Assembly: GCA_963921425.1 (NCBI GenBank)
Contig: OY992839.1
Span: forward strand, 13,123,409 to 13,187,408
DNA: 64,000 nucleotides
Source: Dryas octopetala
Taxonomy: Eukaryota; Streptophyta; Magnoliopsida; Rosales; Rosaceae
Reading direction: 5' to 3'
Position numbers and translations under genes: made by a program. The notes below the pieces were generated by a model. It had not been told where the DNA came from. It saw only the letters and a program-made list of their open reading frames with translations, and searched no databases. Shown one piece after another: positions 12,045-30,900 of this stretch (positions are counted from its first letter, which is position 1; every line of letters begins with the position of its first letter).

Positions 12045-12590
12045 TCTTTTGGTTTTTTTTTTTTTTTTGTCAAACGGAAACTTTCATTTGATAGCAAAAG
12101 AATGAAAAGAGATAAACAAACGGAGTTTTTTGAGAGGTAAACAAAAAGAGACTCCTATAGCACGTAAACAAAGGGAGTATAGGCCTAAGAATATAGGATT
12201 GGAAAGATCTGGATTTTGTACTTGTTTTAAAGATTAATAAAAGCTGAAGTTATTAGGCCAATTCAAAATTTCAGACACAAATTACACAAGCTGAACAGAA
12301 GCCCCAACAACCCTACCCAACAAAGCCAATATAAAAACAGCTACGGAAGCCCAAACCCAAAAAGAACAGTTAGGGAAGCCCAAGCCTAAATGCAAAAGCA
12401 GCCATCGAAGGGGGAGCTGCCACTTGGAGACAAGAACCCCAACGATGATACAAACAACAAAGTCATGGCACATAGAGCAAATCCACAAGATCTGCAAAGC
12501 AGAACAAACAATGGATCTCATAGAACGGTGATGATACTATTTGGACGATCAATTACTTTCTTGGAATCCACGTAGAGGAGTAGTGCCTAC
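12045..12590 (-). mobile_element. Possible retroposon remnant with poly(A) tail
   Basis: A run of about 18 T at 12051-12068 starts a segment that, on the minus strand, would end in poly(A). The GC content rises to 12580, with repeated words like GGAAGCCCAA. A minus frame of 79 codons (12282-12521) has no family I recognise. A LINE or other retroposon 3' end is the best guess. Confidence 0.3.
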
Positions 12591-13992
12591 CCAAAAACCT
12601 ACTTTTCCTGTTTTGTAGTAAATATACGTATATTGCATGTGTGTGCTTTCCAATTTGATTTGAATAAATTGGTTGAATTACTCTATGTCATTGAAGTACG
12701 TCTATTGTTTATGTTAAGAGATTGATCGATACTTTGGAACAAGTATTGTCAGTTTGGACAACTTTGACTATTTCAACTTGCTTGTTTACTTGTCCCCTTA
12801 GCAATTAGGCTAAGATTCTCATAATATATAAATAAAGTGTTGGTAATTCACATTTAGTAAGAGAATCTACTTGCATGTTGGGTTAGTCACTAGGAAACTA
12901 GGACTGCATAATAATAGATACTAGGGTTTAGAGACACACCTAGCTAAAGGAATAATGTGTAGTGTTTGTGTTTGAAGTTCAAATGTATTAGGGCCACTTT
13001 AGAGCTTTCACTATTATTTGTAATTAGCGTACAACTTGGATAAATTGAACTTAATTTCCAATTGGGTAATGACCAAGAAGAATGGATATAACTAATTGCT
13101 TAAGTATACCTTGAGTTGTTAAATCAAGTGAAATGGTATGTTGTTTAAATTACCAAGTGCTGATTGTTTCTTGGAAAGCTTCATGGCTTGCTTAATAGCA
13201 TGGTTATTATTTGGCTTCTACACTTGATAAGCATGAAGCATGAATTGATGATTATTGCCTGTCTTTGAGTATGTTAAGCATAAAACGTGAGTTGAGAATG
13301 ATTTGCATGAGTATACGCATTTCATAAGGTATAAGGCATAATGGTTAACACACATTTTGATTTTGAGTGTTTGAAGCATTAATTTGAGAAGAAAGGTCAC
13401 ATTGTTGGAAGACTTCGGGCTCGATCACATGAAATTTTGTGATTGAGGGTTACATTGTTTAATTTAAGCTAGGATGTTAGGCTCCAATTATTTTAATCAT
13501 CTGGGAATGCATAATATAGTCCCTATTTCAGTTAGGATAAGGAGGATTTGATACTAGTAGTTAATTAATGAATTATTAGTTAATGGGTCCACTGTGATTA
13601 TACAAAGGTACGCTCGCATGGGTCATTCAGCATGCATGAGGATAAATTGCCATTGACATTCCCTAATCCCTATCATCATAATTATCGATTCATCTATCTG
13701 TTGATATTTTGGAATGACACAATTATATATGATATTAAATATTAGTATGCCCATTGTACATGCTCTTAGAGCTCTAGTTAATTAAACAAGTAGAATATAT
13801 ATGATATTAAAAATTATATGATATATCAAAGGAAGAATCAGAGAAAAATTAGAACCAAACAAGAAGGCTAGCTTTAAGAAATGTAGCTATTCAAATTAGA
13901 CAAAACCCTTTGAATAAGGTAGCATAAGAAATGTAGCTATTCAATTCCTTTTACAATTGCATGTGTACAAGAAATTGCTTTTGGTTAGTATT
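12591..13992. other. Intergenic DNA, no gene seen
   Basis: AT-rich DNA lies between the convergent VTT and kinase genes. No long open frame, RNA gene or clear repeat is visible. The last part (about 13850-13992) would be the 3' untranslated region of the minus-strand kinase. A short word, AAATGTAGCTATTCAA, occurs twice at about 13879 and 13928. Confidence 0.5.
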
Positions 13993-20863
<6,871 letters not shown>

Positions 20864-21824
20864 TGCCTTCCAAATTCGATTCGATTCGATTCGATCTCTC
20901 TCTCAAACTGTTATTTCTGTTGCTTCTTTCTTGTTTGTGGTTGGTCATCACTTTCTCAAATCAATCTCAGTTTTTTTATTTTTTTATTTTTTTTATTGTG
21001 ATTTTGTGTGGGGAAAGTGAGATTGGAGAGAGAGACTGTGCCCCATAATGATTGCGTTACAGGTGGAGAGCCTGTATTCCCGCCACGTCACCTTTTGGTA
21101 AATACGATAGAGTAGGGACCACAAAACCATTTTATCCTTATCCTTGTGTTTTGTTTTTCCTTATCAACTTGACAACTTGTTGTCCGTTTCCCATTAAATT
21201 TCTTAAATGTAAGGTTGGGTTAGAAAATTTCAGGGGCATACGGCATATATGTTCAAAAGAGAGGAACCACCCAACCTAATAATTATGGACTCCATGTACA
21301 TGAACATTAGAGGGTGTAGTCCATTTAAAATTCCACAAGTTGTGTAGTAGAGGAAATGAAATTTTAATTTTTTATTACCTTCTATTTACCCATTTGATAT
21401 TTAATATACATAAAATATTTTTATAATTAAATTTCAATTTGACTTTTGTTTTTCTTTTAAATTTAATAATGTTATTCTATGATTTTATGTTTGTTTTGTA
21501 TATTTTATGAAATACTATTTTATGTGTGTTAGTGACTTGGGGTTGGAGAGTGTCGAGCTGGAGCTGGATGCGATAGAGGTAATTCGAGCTATTAATGATC
21601 TCACTTTCTATCTAGCTGGGAATGGAGGGCTGATCGATTAATGATTTTTTAAAACATTGGTACTGTCTGTCAATCACAACCCAAAAGGTCGCGTGTACAA
21701 ATGATACTTAGAAATTACATATACATATAAAAAATTAATAAATTAATATAAAACACACAAAATGTAAGTTTATGAAATCACATCCACTCTCATTTTGTGA
21801 CTTACTATTAATTAGCTATTACAT

Positions 21825-21960
21825 GTAATATGTAATTAATTGACAGTTACAACTATTGTAATTATTTGACAGTTATAACCATTGTAATCATTTGACAATT
21901 ACAATTATTTTATCTGTTTGACAATTACAATAAATCTGATTTACAGTTATAACAAATTTG
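21825..21960. repeat. Degenerate minisatellite, about 27-bp unit, about 5 copies
   Basis: Units built on TTGACAGTTACAACTATTGT recur five times with drift (TTGACAGTTATAACCATTGT, TTGACAATTACAATTATTTT and so on). The array lies between genes and has no coding role. Confidence 0.75.
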
Positions 21961-22537
21961 ACTCTATTGCCAAGCTTAGTAGGCATTCAATGTTAGAAAA
22001 GGTAGGCCAATCGATTTACCAAGTAAAACTTTTATAAAAATTTCTTTTAGATTGATTGACACTCGTTCATCACTCAAGGTTTAGGATTTAGCTTCAAGGT
22101 CCACCCAAAACCTAAGCTCAAAATAAAATAAAACAAAAGGCAGGTTGATCAATCGACAGGGTAAGCCAATCAATCAACCATGCATAAATGCACCCACCAC
22201 ATTTACAACATGGACCTATTTAACAAAAACAAAGTTAGTAATGAACCTGTTTAACAAAAAACAAGTATTGAAAGTTAATGATACATAGATTTTCTCTTAT
22301 AAGCTAAGTTATATAAGCATATGTAAGCACATAACGTTTGAGCCATTGGATTGCCAAACACTTATTTTATTTAATTTAAAATCTTTTAATCTAATGGGGC
22401 TCAAACCTTACATGCTTATGTATCCTTTATATAACCAATGCTTAGAAGAGAAGCTCTAATGATACAATTAAAAGTTAAAAGTAGACTTAAAGAATCATTT
22501 ACTATAAATGTATTAGTGCCCTAGGTACCCAACAAAT

Positions 22538-22880
22538 TTGTTTTTTTTTTTTTTTTGGATAACCGAAGATGTTTTGGGCCAGTTTTTGCGCACCAGACTA
22601 ATCCCTTGGACCGGTCAAAGACAGACAATCCACGCCGAGCCTAGGAGATTCACAAGAGATTTTACCTCCCTTGCTGCCTGACTCCAAGGGTCGAACTAGA
22701 GCAACCAATTTGTTTTCTACCTAATGAGGCGGAATGGTAATGACAAACCAGCATTCCTGACCGTTTGACTTGGTTTATAATTTGTTTACATCTCCCTGAT
22801 TTGAAACTGGGAACCAGCATCTTTTGGAGGCACACAGCTAGAACAACCTTCCCACAACTGAACCCTACCCATTCCCTATG
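22538..22880 (-). mobile_element. SINE-like retroposon
   Basis: On the minus strand the segment ends in a run of A (T-run at 22541-22557). It carries two promoter-like words, GTTTCAAATCAGGGAG near 22800 and GGTTGCTCTAGTTCGACCC near 22700, which resemble a tRNA B box. The head GGGTTCAGTTGTGG near 22865 and TAGCTGTGTGCCTCC near 22840 could be the tRNA-related region with an A box. No target duplication was confirmed. Family not named. Confidence 0.4.
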
Positions 22881-23247
22881 TTAATCCCAAGACTTCTCCA
22901 TAATTAAAGGGTACCACTTCGGCCATAGAGGTATGGCCAGGGCATGATTTTGGTCATTTACACCATTACAAATCATCTTAGCAACACAAGCATAGTCATC
23001 CATCTGATCTTTCCCTAATGAGCCAGACATGCTCAAACTACAACCTCTGTAACTTAACTATCAAAGAAGAAATGTTAAATGTTATACAAACATAGAATAG
23101 TACATAAAGGGCCACTGTTATACAATAGTTTTAAACCTTATTAACGAAAAAGCATACCATGCCAAGAGTGTACAAGTCAGATTGTTTTACACATAAACGC
23201 ATATAACTGTTTGAAAGATGTTTCTTATGGTATAGAGTTCAGTTCCT

Positions 23248-25848
23248 CTAAAGCAGCTTCCCAGGTCCTGAATGCAGTTGGAGTGTCCTGCTTGGTACAA
23301 CCTGAAGAACCCCAGGTTGTTCTGCCAGAAGAAAGTAGAAAAACAATTAATTATTATCAATAATCACAGAAGCAGAATATCCCAAATGAAGAAATTTGTT
23401 CTGTACCCACGTGCATAGAAGATGTATAGCAGAAATTCAATAAACTTTAAAATGTCAACAAGTGTGCACAATTGTGTGAAATGCACGATATTAGACAAAA
23501 GTGTATAGAAAACGACATTATACTTTAAATTTCAGAAATAATGTTCGTTTTTTTTTTTTTTTTTTTATTATCCTTAGTTTTTGGAGGAAAACAATTAAAC
23601 TCACTTTGGAAACTACAAAAAACAATACACTCGTTTTAAAAGGTGTCCTAGAATCAAACAAATTTTACTACTGTTTTTTTCCAAATGTCATAGTAAGCAT
23701 TATTTCAAAAGATGCAAGACCAATTCCATCCTAAATGAAACAAAACCAAACACTTGAGCAATCACTTTTGGATGTAATTAGCTTCCAACTTCATTTCAGT
23801 TCTATGCAAGCCTAGCAACACAAGCAAATGGCATGTTACTCTAGGTTCCTTTGCAAAAACCAGCTAAGACATAAGTAATTCCTCTACCATATGTAAGCTT
23901 AATTAAATATTTGACTAGTATAATATCAGTAATAATACTTGTGCATCGAAATTTAGAAAGAGTACAATGCCAGCCACCAGTCACTATAAAGCATGAGCAA
24001 GAAGCATTATGCAGCCTAGAATAAACATGGATCAACTGTAATGAGCATATCAACAAAGAAATAGTTGATGTTTTACCATTGGTCAACAAAGAAATAGTTG
24101 ATGTTTTACCATTGGGTTACTCATGGGGGAGTGATACTAACATGAAACTTCTTTTAAAGAAAATTATCAGCTCACAACTTTGATTATGTTTTAGAACCAT
24201 AGAGATTGTGAATCAACCACTGGAAAATGAGAAGGGACCACCAAAATTATAGACATTATATAATCAATGGCAAACAGCATAAGAGCTTTTTTCTCTCTCT
24301 TCTGGGTATGCCACAATTTGCTTTTATGAATTTCACAGGCATGAAACTTTAAAGTCCATGTAGTATGGTGATCCAGTAGTCTGGGAAAAAGTGCAATTCT
24401 AGGCATTCTGACCATGCCAGAGAAGTAACAACAAGCAAGCGGTAGTCACAGTAGTTGAAAAAAATTGGGTCTGGGGTTCAAAACAAACCAAAGACAACCC
24501 TACAGATCCCAACCTATCAATCGCTACCCACCTAAACCCTATCAATCACTACACACCTAATTCTGTTATAGAAACATTCATAGAACCAATACACCACTTG
24601 ATATTTGAAAGCAAGATTAAATTTCTCTCATCGAGCTTGCAAGAACATCAAATAAAATTCACATTAACCATGTCTGAATAGTGCTAAGAGTATAAGAGAT
24701 TAGATAAATAGACAACATTCCACAGATAAAGCTGCTTCTAGTAAAAACTGGAAGAACAGTCATCATCGACACTAGATGATGCAGCAGCTACAGCATGGTT
24801 AGAAAAAAAGCATCCTTTTTGGAAGCCCAAGACTAAGTTCATTGGCCCAACTCTGAAACTAAAGCTTTTTTTTGTCCAAAGAGAAGTGTCCATAGTAGTT
24901 TAAAAGTCGGTCATTAAAATACATAAATAAATAAATCAAGGGTCACTCTAGAGTTAATGTCAAATTTTATTAAGGGTCTTTATTTGAGTCTAGTGTTATT
25001 AATGAGTCTTTTCATATTTCTATAATATTTAATGAGTCATTTAGTATTTAAAGGAGTCTTTTGGTGTTTTTAAGAGTCTTTGGGGGGCTGTATTAGAAGC
25101 CTATAAATAAGGCTACTTGCTGCAAACCAAATTAGATTTTGAATAAATGAAAATTAAGTAATGTTGAAGGTTTGGTGCCTTGGTATCTCCTCTCCTTCCC
25201 TTCTACACTCTTCTCTATAACTCTCTTATTTCTCTAAAACATTCTGTTCCTTAAAATTCTATCATCTTAAGCCCAATATAACCCTAGGCCAACACTCACC
25301 TTGTGTTGTCCTGCATCACTAGAAAAACATAAAAATTGGCAACAGCATCTTTAGATAATTTTGTGGGGCATTCAGGATCATGTTTGAGCCGTAAGTTATT
25401 ATCCTTTTGGGCCATTCCATATGGAAGCTGAATCCCCAAAGTAACATGTAAGATGTTCCTTTAGATCAGATATGGGCAACATAAACCATCCAAATTATCC
25501 AATGAAAGAGATGTTGGTCCCCAACTAATTATATGTATGGTTTTCTACTTTTCTTACCAGTCTTTATGTTGTCAGAATGTGAATCTTGACCACACAGTAA
25601 GACAAAGATCAAATTGATCAATGGTCCAGATTCACTAGAAACATAATCACAATTTGGAAAGAGAACATTTCCCACATTAAACATATCTGATGTTAAGATG
25701 CATGTTGTTAAGCTAAGTCATCATCATTAGATAGTCACCGTATATAAACACTAGTGTGTGTTTAAGCACTTGACCTTGGATTCTCATTTAACATTTTAGT
25801 ACTCGACCCAAGTATTAGAACACTCATAACAAAATTAAAACAAGTTTG

Positions 25849-25897
<49 letters not shown>

Positions 25898-26319
25898 TGA
25901 CATTTCGGAGACCTGTTGAGGAGTGAGCTTGGCAGAGAATCCACTAGCAGCCGTCTTGTAACTGTATATCAGAGCCCCCTTCGCAGCCTCTTCACTGTAC
26001 ATATCACAATTACAAATCAAAAACACACACACGACAATACGACGTCAATTTTATTCATTTTCTTTTCCATTTTCCCGGGAAACAAACAGACAGATAAAAA
26101 AATAAAAATAAAAACAGACCTGCCCAGGACGGAGGCTAGGGTTCGGATGTGATAGGCCTCGGGCTCCTCATTATCGTTAGGCCTCTCAGTGTAAACGATG
26201 TGGACGGCCGATTCAGAAGAAGAAGCGGCGGATTCCGGAACAGAGTCGGCCATGGCGATTACAAATATCAGAATCAGAAGCAAAACTGAGGACAACGAAG
26301 AAGGAGCGTTCTTTACCAT
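23248..26319 (-). CDS. SPI-1: Subtilisin propeptide-like inhibitor
   Basis: Three exons (26319-26120, 25994-25897, 23321-23248) join in frame to 123 residues. A signal peptide (about 1-24, hydrophobic core SSVLLLILIFVIAMA) precedes a single inhibitor I9 fold: AVHIVYTERP, then GALIYSYKTAASGFSAKL and SKQPGVLQVVPSRTLQLH at the end. Plant subtilases carry this fold as a prodomain, but here no protease domain follows. That matches the stand-alone inhibitor SPI-1 of Arabidopsis (At1g71950), which tightly inhibits subtilases in the secretory path or apoplast. Intron 2 is 2.6 kb and starts beside a (GA)n tract. The ATG at 26319 gives the signal peptide, so I chose it. The promoter region has a duplicated 110-bp block. 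Confidence 0.9.
24050..24115. repeat. Perfect 33-bp tandem duplication in SPI-1 intron 2
   Basis: The unit begins TCAACAAAGAAATAGTTGAT and is present twice head to tail without a difference, so it is young. Confidence 0.9.
24870..25315. mobile_element. Possible solo LTR in SPI-1 intron 2
   Basis: The segment has the layout of a plant LTR: repeated GAGTCTTT words, a TATAAATAAGGC box at about 25100, then a pyrimidine-rich leader (CTCCTCTCCTTCCC) and a CA end near 25320. No internal domain or second LTR is seen, and I could not confirm a target duplication. It would be an old fossil of an LTR element. The boundaries are approximate. Confidence 0.35.
25856..25890. repeat. (GA)n microsatellite at an intron start
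   Basis: About 17 GA units lie within the first bases of SPI-1 intron 2. On the transcript strand the tract is (CU)n, starting about 7 bases after the GT of the donor at 25896-25895. Confidence 0.95.
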
Positions 26320-26396
26320 TCCTTTTTATACACCGAGCCAAAAGCTTAGCAAATGAGAATTTGGGAACCACTACGACTTGTCTGTGTATATAGCTT

Positions 26397-27105
26397 ACTG
26401 GCTAAGTCATTGTCTTTGGTAACTCCGCTTCTTTTTGTTCACTTGCTTGTTATGCCTTTCAACTTGGCCTGCACCTCTGAAGCTTCTACGACACTTCTTC
26501 GAGGGTGACAATTTGTGTTACTTAAACTAATTTCACTCTTTCAATTAATTGTGTCGAATAATTATATAATTTTTGAATAATTCTACATTCAATTGTGTCA
26601 AATAATTTCATAATTTAACTATAAAGTAAATTATTCTAAAATTTATTTTACAATCTATAAACAAACTCACTTAAAATATTAAAATGATGAATAAATTCAT
26701 TTTGTACAAATAAAATCCACTAATAAGTCCATTTCATAAACTTTACATTTAAAAGAAAGAGAAAAAAAAACTCGTGTATTCACAGTTATTAATTCTCTAC
26801 TTATTTTTTTATTTTATGTGAATTATTTAATTTACATATAAAATATCATTTGGCGTGCGTCACGCGTGCCAAATGTTTAGTAATAATAATGTCTTCAAAT
26901 TAATTGGTATATCTGTAAACTGAAAACTTACAAAAACATTTCCAAACCAAAAAAAAGTTAATCATAATACTAATAAAATTAGTATAATACTGGCTAAGTC
27001 ATTGTCTTTGGTAACTCCGTGTCTTTTTGTTAACTTGCTTGTCATGCCTTTCATCTTGGCCTGCAGGCCCTGCACCTTAGAAGCTTCTACGGCACTTCAC
27101 AGGGG
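26397..27105. repeat. Duplicated 110-bp block upstream of SPI-1
   Basis: The block starting CTGGCTAAGTCATTGTC and running through AAGCTTCTAC at 26397-26505 recurs in the same orientation at 26990-27105 with scattered differences and a short internal insertion. The first copy is about 80-190 bases upstream of the SPI-1 start codon, so part of the promoter or leader is present twice. Confidence 0.8.
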
Positions 27106-27425
27106 TGAGGGTGAAAAAAGTATTACAAAGTATTATCTAGACCCTTAGAATTTATTGGATGGACTATTAGAAAGTAAACAAATCTCAGCCATTGATGATA
27201 TGCTATTGTCCTGCCGAATTTTACACTTAGCAACTCTTATATTCGAAGCAAAATGTTGTCTGCTAACCATTTGGCACGCCTTCACGCGCCAAATGATATT
27301 TTATATGCAAATTAAATAATTCATATAAAATGGTGAAATTATTTGACACAATTAATTGTAGAATTAATCAAAAATTATATAATTATTCGACACAATTCCG
27401 AGTGAAATTAGTTTAAGTAACACAA
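26510..27425. mobile_element. Two opposed copies of an AT-rich repeat
   Basis: The 26510-26625 sequence (ACTTAAACTAATTTCACTC, GTGTCGAATAATTATATAA) is found inverted at 27330-27425. A second shared word, AAATATCATTTGGCG, near 26845 is inverted near 27290. Beside it at 26850-26876 lies the near-palindrome TTTGGCGTGCGTCACGC. The arms bracket the second copy of the duplicated promoter block. This looks like a foldback or nested element, but the ends were not resolved. Confidence 0.45.
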
Positions 27426-27929
27426 AAACATGAAAAGTTATAAAAAAAAAAAAAAAAATCTTCTTTTTAATATAATACTAAAACATATTTCAGTTTACTC
27501 ATGTTTTTTTTTTGGAAGAAAGGCAATTTACTCATGTTTAGTACTAAGTCGACTCATTCTTCTTCGTGATCAAAATATCATACCATATTTGTATTCGTGT
27601 CAAACATAGCCCAATGAGGGTGGCGTGGAAAAAGAGACAATGTCTATGTGGAACTATTTCAATGTCTTCAAAAGGGCAAAATATATTTCTCATATTCTCC
27701 TGAACTTCGCAACCAACAGAATATCAACAAATCAAATTCTCCCTTCAATTCCTGAAACAATATTTTGGTATACAGTGCAGATTCTTATATATTACAATCT
27801 CAAGGTCTCTTCAACTGTTATAACCATATATGATCAAATAAAATAAAAAACTGTTATAAGTTTATAACCATATAATTATAAATTATCAAGGTGGGGTTGT
27901 TGTGCAGAGACAAGTTCCAGTCTTCCAGA

Positions 27930-30900
27930 TTATGATGTCCACAAGGAGTGCATAGCATCCAATTGACTTAACTTGGTGGACTTGAGAGATATTTTGTAAA
28001 GCTCCCTCAGCTTTTCAGTATCTCCAGACTTGTTGGATATTGGACCTGGCTGAGAAACAAGAGAAGATTTGTTTGCACTTGCTGAAAGTGCCACAGCCAA
28101 CATCTTCTTCAAAAGCATCTGCAACTGATTCCAAAATTTGGTATGTACCTCAGGCTGATCAGTTTTCAAAGAGTCTGAATATGCTTCTGACACATTCCGT
28201 CCTTCAAGCAAGCAAGATAGAGCTGATTCCAACATCTGGAACACAACAAATATTAAAGCTTCTTTCAGTATTTCAATGGGAACAGAAATAAGGAGACTTC
28301 AAGTCATGGTAAATGACAATGTTAAATTTGCTTTAGTTTACTTATGTTGCATGATAACAAAAAGATGGAATCACATAGTTCACTAAAGTACAACAAAAAT
28401 ACTTTCACTACTATTATAAAATATCTCTTAAGGAAATTAAAAAAAAAAAACATAAATCCCAAAAAGAAGTTTTGGATGAATCCAAATACAAATGCATGGA
28501 TTCCGTTAACATAGACTTAATACGATGAATATTCTATGTGAACGCTTCCTACTTGCACCTAAATTAGCAAAAGAGACTTCATCAAGAGGATTTTCTCTGC
28601 AGGGCAAGCAAGTACAAGGATTTTCCAAGCAACTCGCAATTTACACATTTACGAGGTGTGTCTGTTAAATCCATCTAACTACTGCTTATCAGAAAATACA
28701 GTAAGACAAGAAGGGTCACAGCTCCAGTTTGATTTTCTAAGACCTTTGAGGTTTGAACTGACTTATATTAAACAATTACGCATAAACATGAAATGAGTAT
28801 GTTTTGTGTATGAACTCAGAAGAAATTCTAGAACTATCTCACAATCGTATACATGGTCATAACCCTATGAACTCTCCACTTAATAATAGCATAATGTTCA
28901 ACATGTATAAATGTACAGTTCAAAACAAACATATGTAATGCAACTATGACATGTATTTAATGATCTAACCCCAAGAAAGACTGCAAACCTTGATATGAGA
29001 ACTAAAAACAGGTGATAAAATGCACACTGGACTCTACATTGTCAATGATTTGTTACTGCTTGATGTTAAGACAATGGAAGATTCATGATACAGAACAACA
29101 ATGGAAGATTCAAAACAAGATCAACTTCCTCATCAAATTAAATCCCTAATCATATCCCTAATCAACTCAATCTCACCATCCAAGATAAACAGGAAAAGTG
29201 AGTCATCAAGATGAATCAGCAATGCTTAAGTCAGCAGTTCAAAGGTATTATACAAATTACATGATGGTTAGAAGTCTGAAAGTGTGTTAGTGGGTAGTTG
29301 TAATATAATGAAATTTCCCTCTTTTGTAAAGATCATAAGAGTTGTATTGAAAGGAGCACATTCAATGAATAAAATACTTAAGGAGTTCAACACTAGGTTT
29401 TCTCATGGAAGAGTTCATTTACAGCAATTCCCCAATCAACTAAATTTCACCAATCAACTAAATTTCACCACCAAATGCTTAGAATTAGCATAAAACCTCA
29501 AATGCTAATAATTTATTCTTAGGATCTCCATTCTCCACCAAAGACAGTATCGGTCTAGTCCATTCTAAATTATCATTACTTGAATGATTTATATGCTGTT
29601 TTGCTGGGGACTTTCCCACGGTTAGGCTAAAATTGAACCCATGCAATTACCATCTGATTTCACCACTATATTAAATAAAGAAAAAAAAAATGACTTCATC
29701 AAATAAATTACATAATATCTTATGATTTTGCACATAGCTAAATGTGGTGTAATTCATACACGTACATATACCATATATTCTTAAGGCACTATGTGAGCTT
29801 CAAACAAGGGTGGATAAACATTATTTGTAAGAAGATAAAATTCAAATTTTTCAAGAAAATTCATGTATAATATAAAAAAAGTTCAAGAACGTACTCCATT
29901 TGTGTGTAAAGGGCTTGAAAGGCTCAAAAGAAGAGCTGCTCTCTCTACAAGAATAGTCAGGTACATGGTAGGATGCGTTCTTGGACCATAGAAATCCATG
30001 GCCTTTTGCCAATTCCTCTCCGCCAAGGACGCATATTGCTTGATCCGTTGGAGAGTACTGTTTTCACCTTTGGATAAGTTGTTTTTCTTATGATCTGGCT
30101 CTAAGAACTTCAAGCAACAATCCCTTTGGTAACAACCCAGCTGAAAATAGGCATATGCAGCCTCTTGTCTCCGTAATTCACCTAATGACTCATAAACAGA
30201 CAGTGCCTCCCTAAGGGCATCATTGGCTGAAATCTCACGCTTTCGTGATTCTTTTCTTGATTTTCTTCCACTAGGACTAGTGGAACCTATATGCACATTT
30301 TCCAGCATTCCATTTTCATAAACTTCCACAGTTATATCTTCTCTTCCCAAGAGCATTCCGAGCCTCAGATATGTATGAGCAAACTGTGTATATACCTCAG
30401 TCCTCAAATTGTTTAACACAGAGCCAGACTCTTCAACAAAAGCATTCAGTTCCACTTTTGCTGCCCCATAATATTTAAGTGATTCACTATATTCCAATTT
30501 TGCAGTCTCTAATGCGTGGTTGTATGCATTATGGAACAGTGCATGCATCTTGAGACCATCCATCTTCGATACCATCTCTTCTGCCAATGCCCGTCTTCCA
30601 TGGCCCAAGTTACAGTTTATTAATATGATGTTGGTATGATCAGAAACTTCTCTGAATGCTTTTATAGCATCTGCAAAAGCAAATTCAGCTTTGTTCAGTT
30701 CTCTTCTTTCAAGCCTGTTTCGACCCAGTTCATTGCAAACCCATCCTTTCTTTTTCATTATAGATTGTAGTTCGGCTGAGCTAGATGGAAGACCACCTAT
30801 TGCCTTTCTAGCTTCTTCATAACAACAAAGGGCTGCTGAGAGATTGTATTCAGCATCTCCAATTGCAGGACCACCAAGGTACTTGAATATCCCACCATTT

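Larger units (their letters stand above)
21061..23247. other. Intergenic DNA between the kinase and SPI-1 genes
   Basis: The kinase leader on the minus strand extends above 20863. It has a short repeated ATTCG tract at 20876-20895 and T-rich runs to about 21000. Beyond that there is AT-rich DNA with a minisatellite at 21825-21960 and a SINE-like retroposon at 22538-22880. No protein gene is visible. Confidence 0.5.

Noticed and set aside
24870-25315. A full LTR retrotransposon in SPI-1 intron 2
   Set aside because: Only one LTR-like segment is present, with no internal genes and no second end. At most it is a solo fossil.
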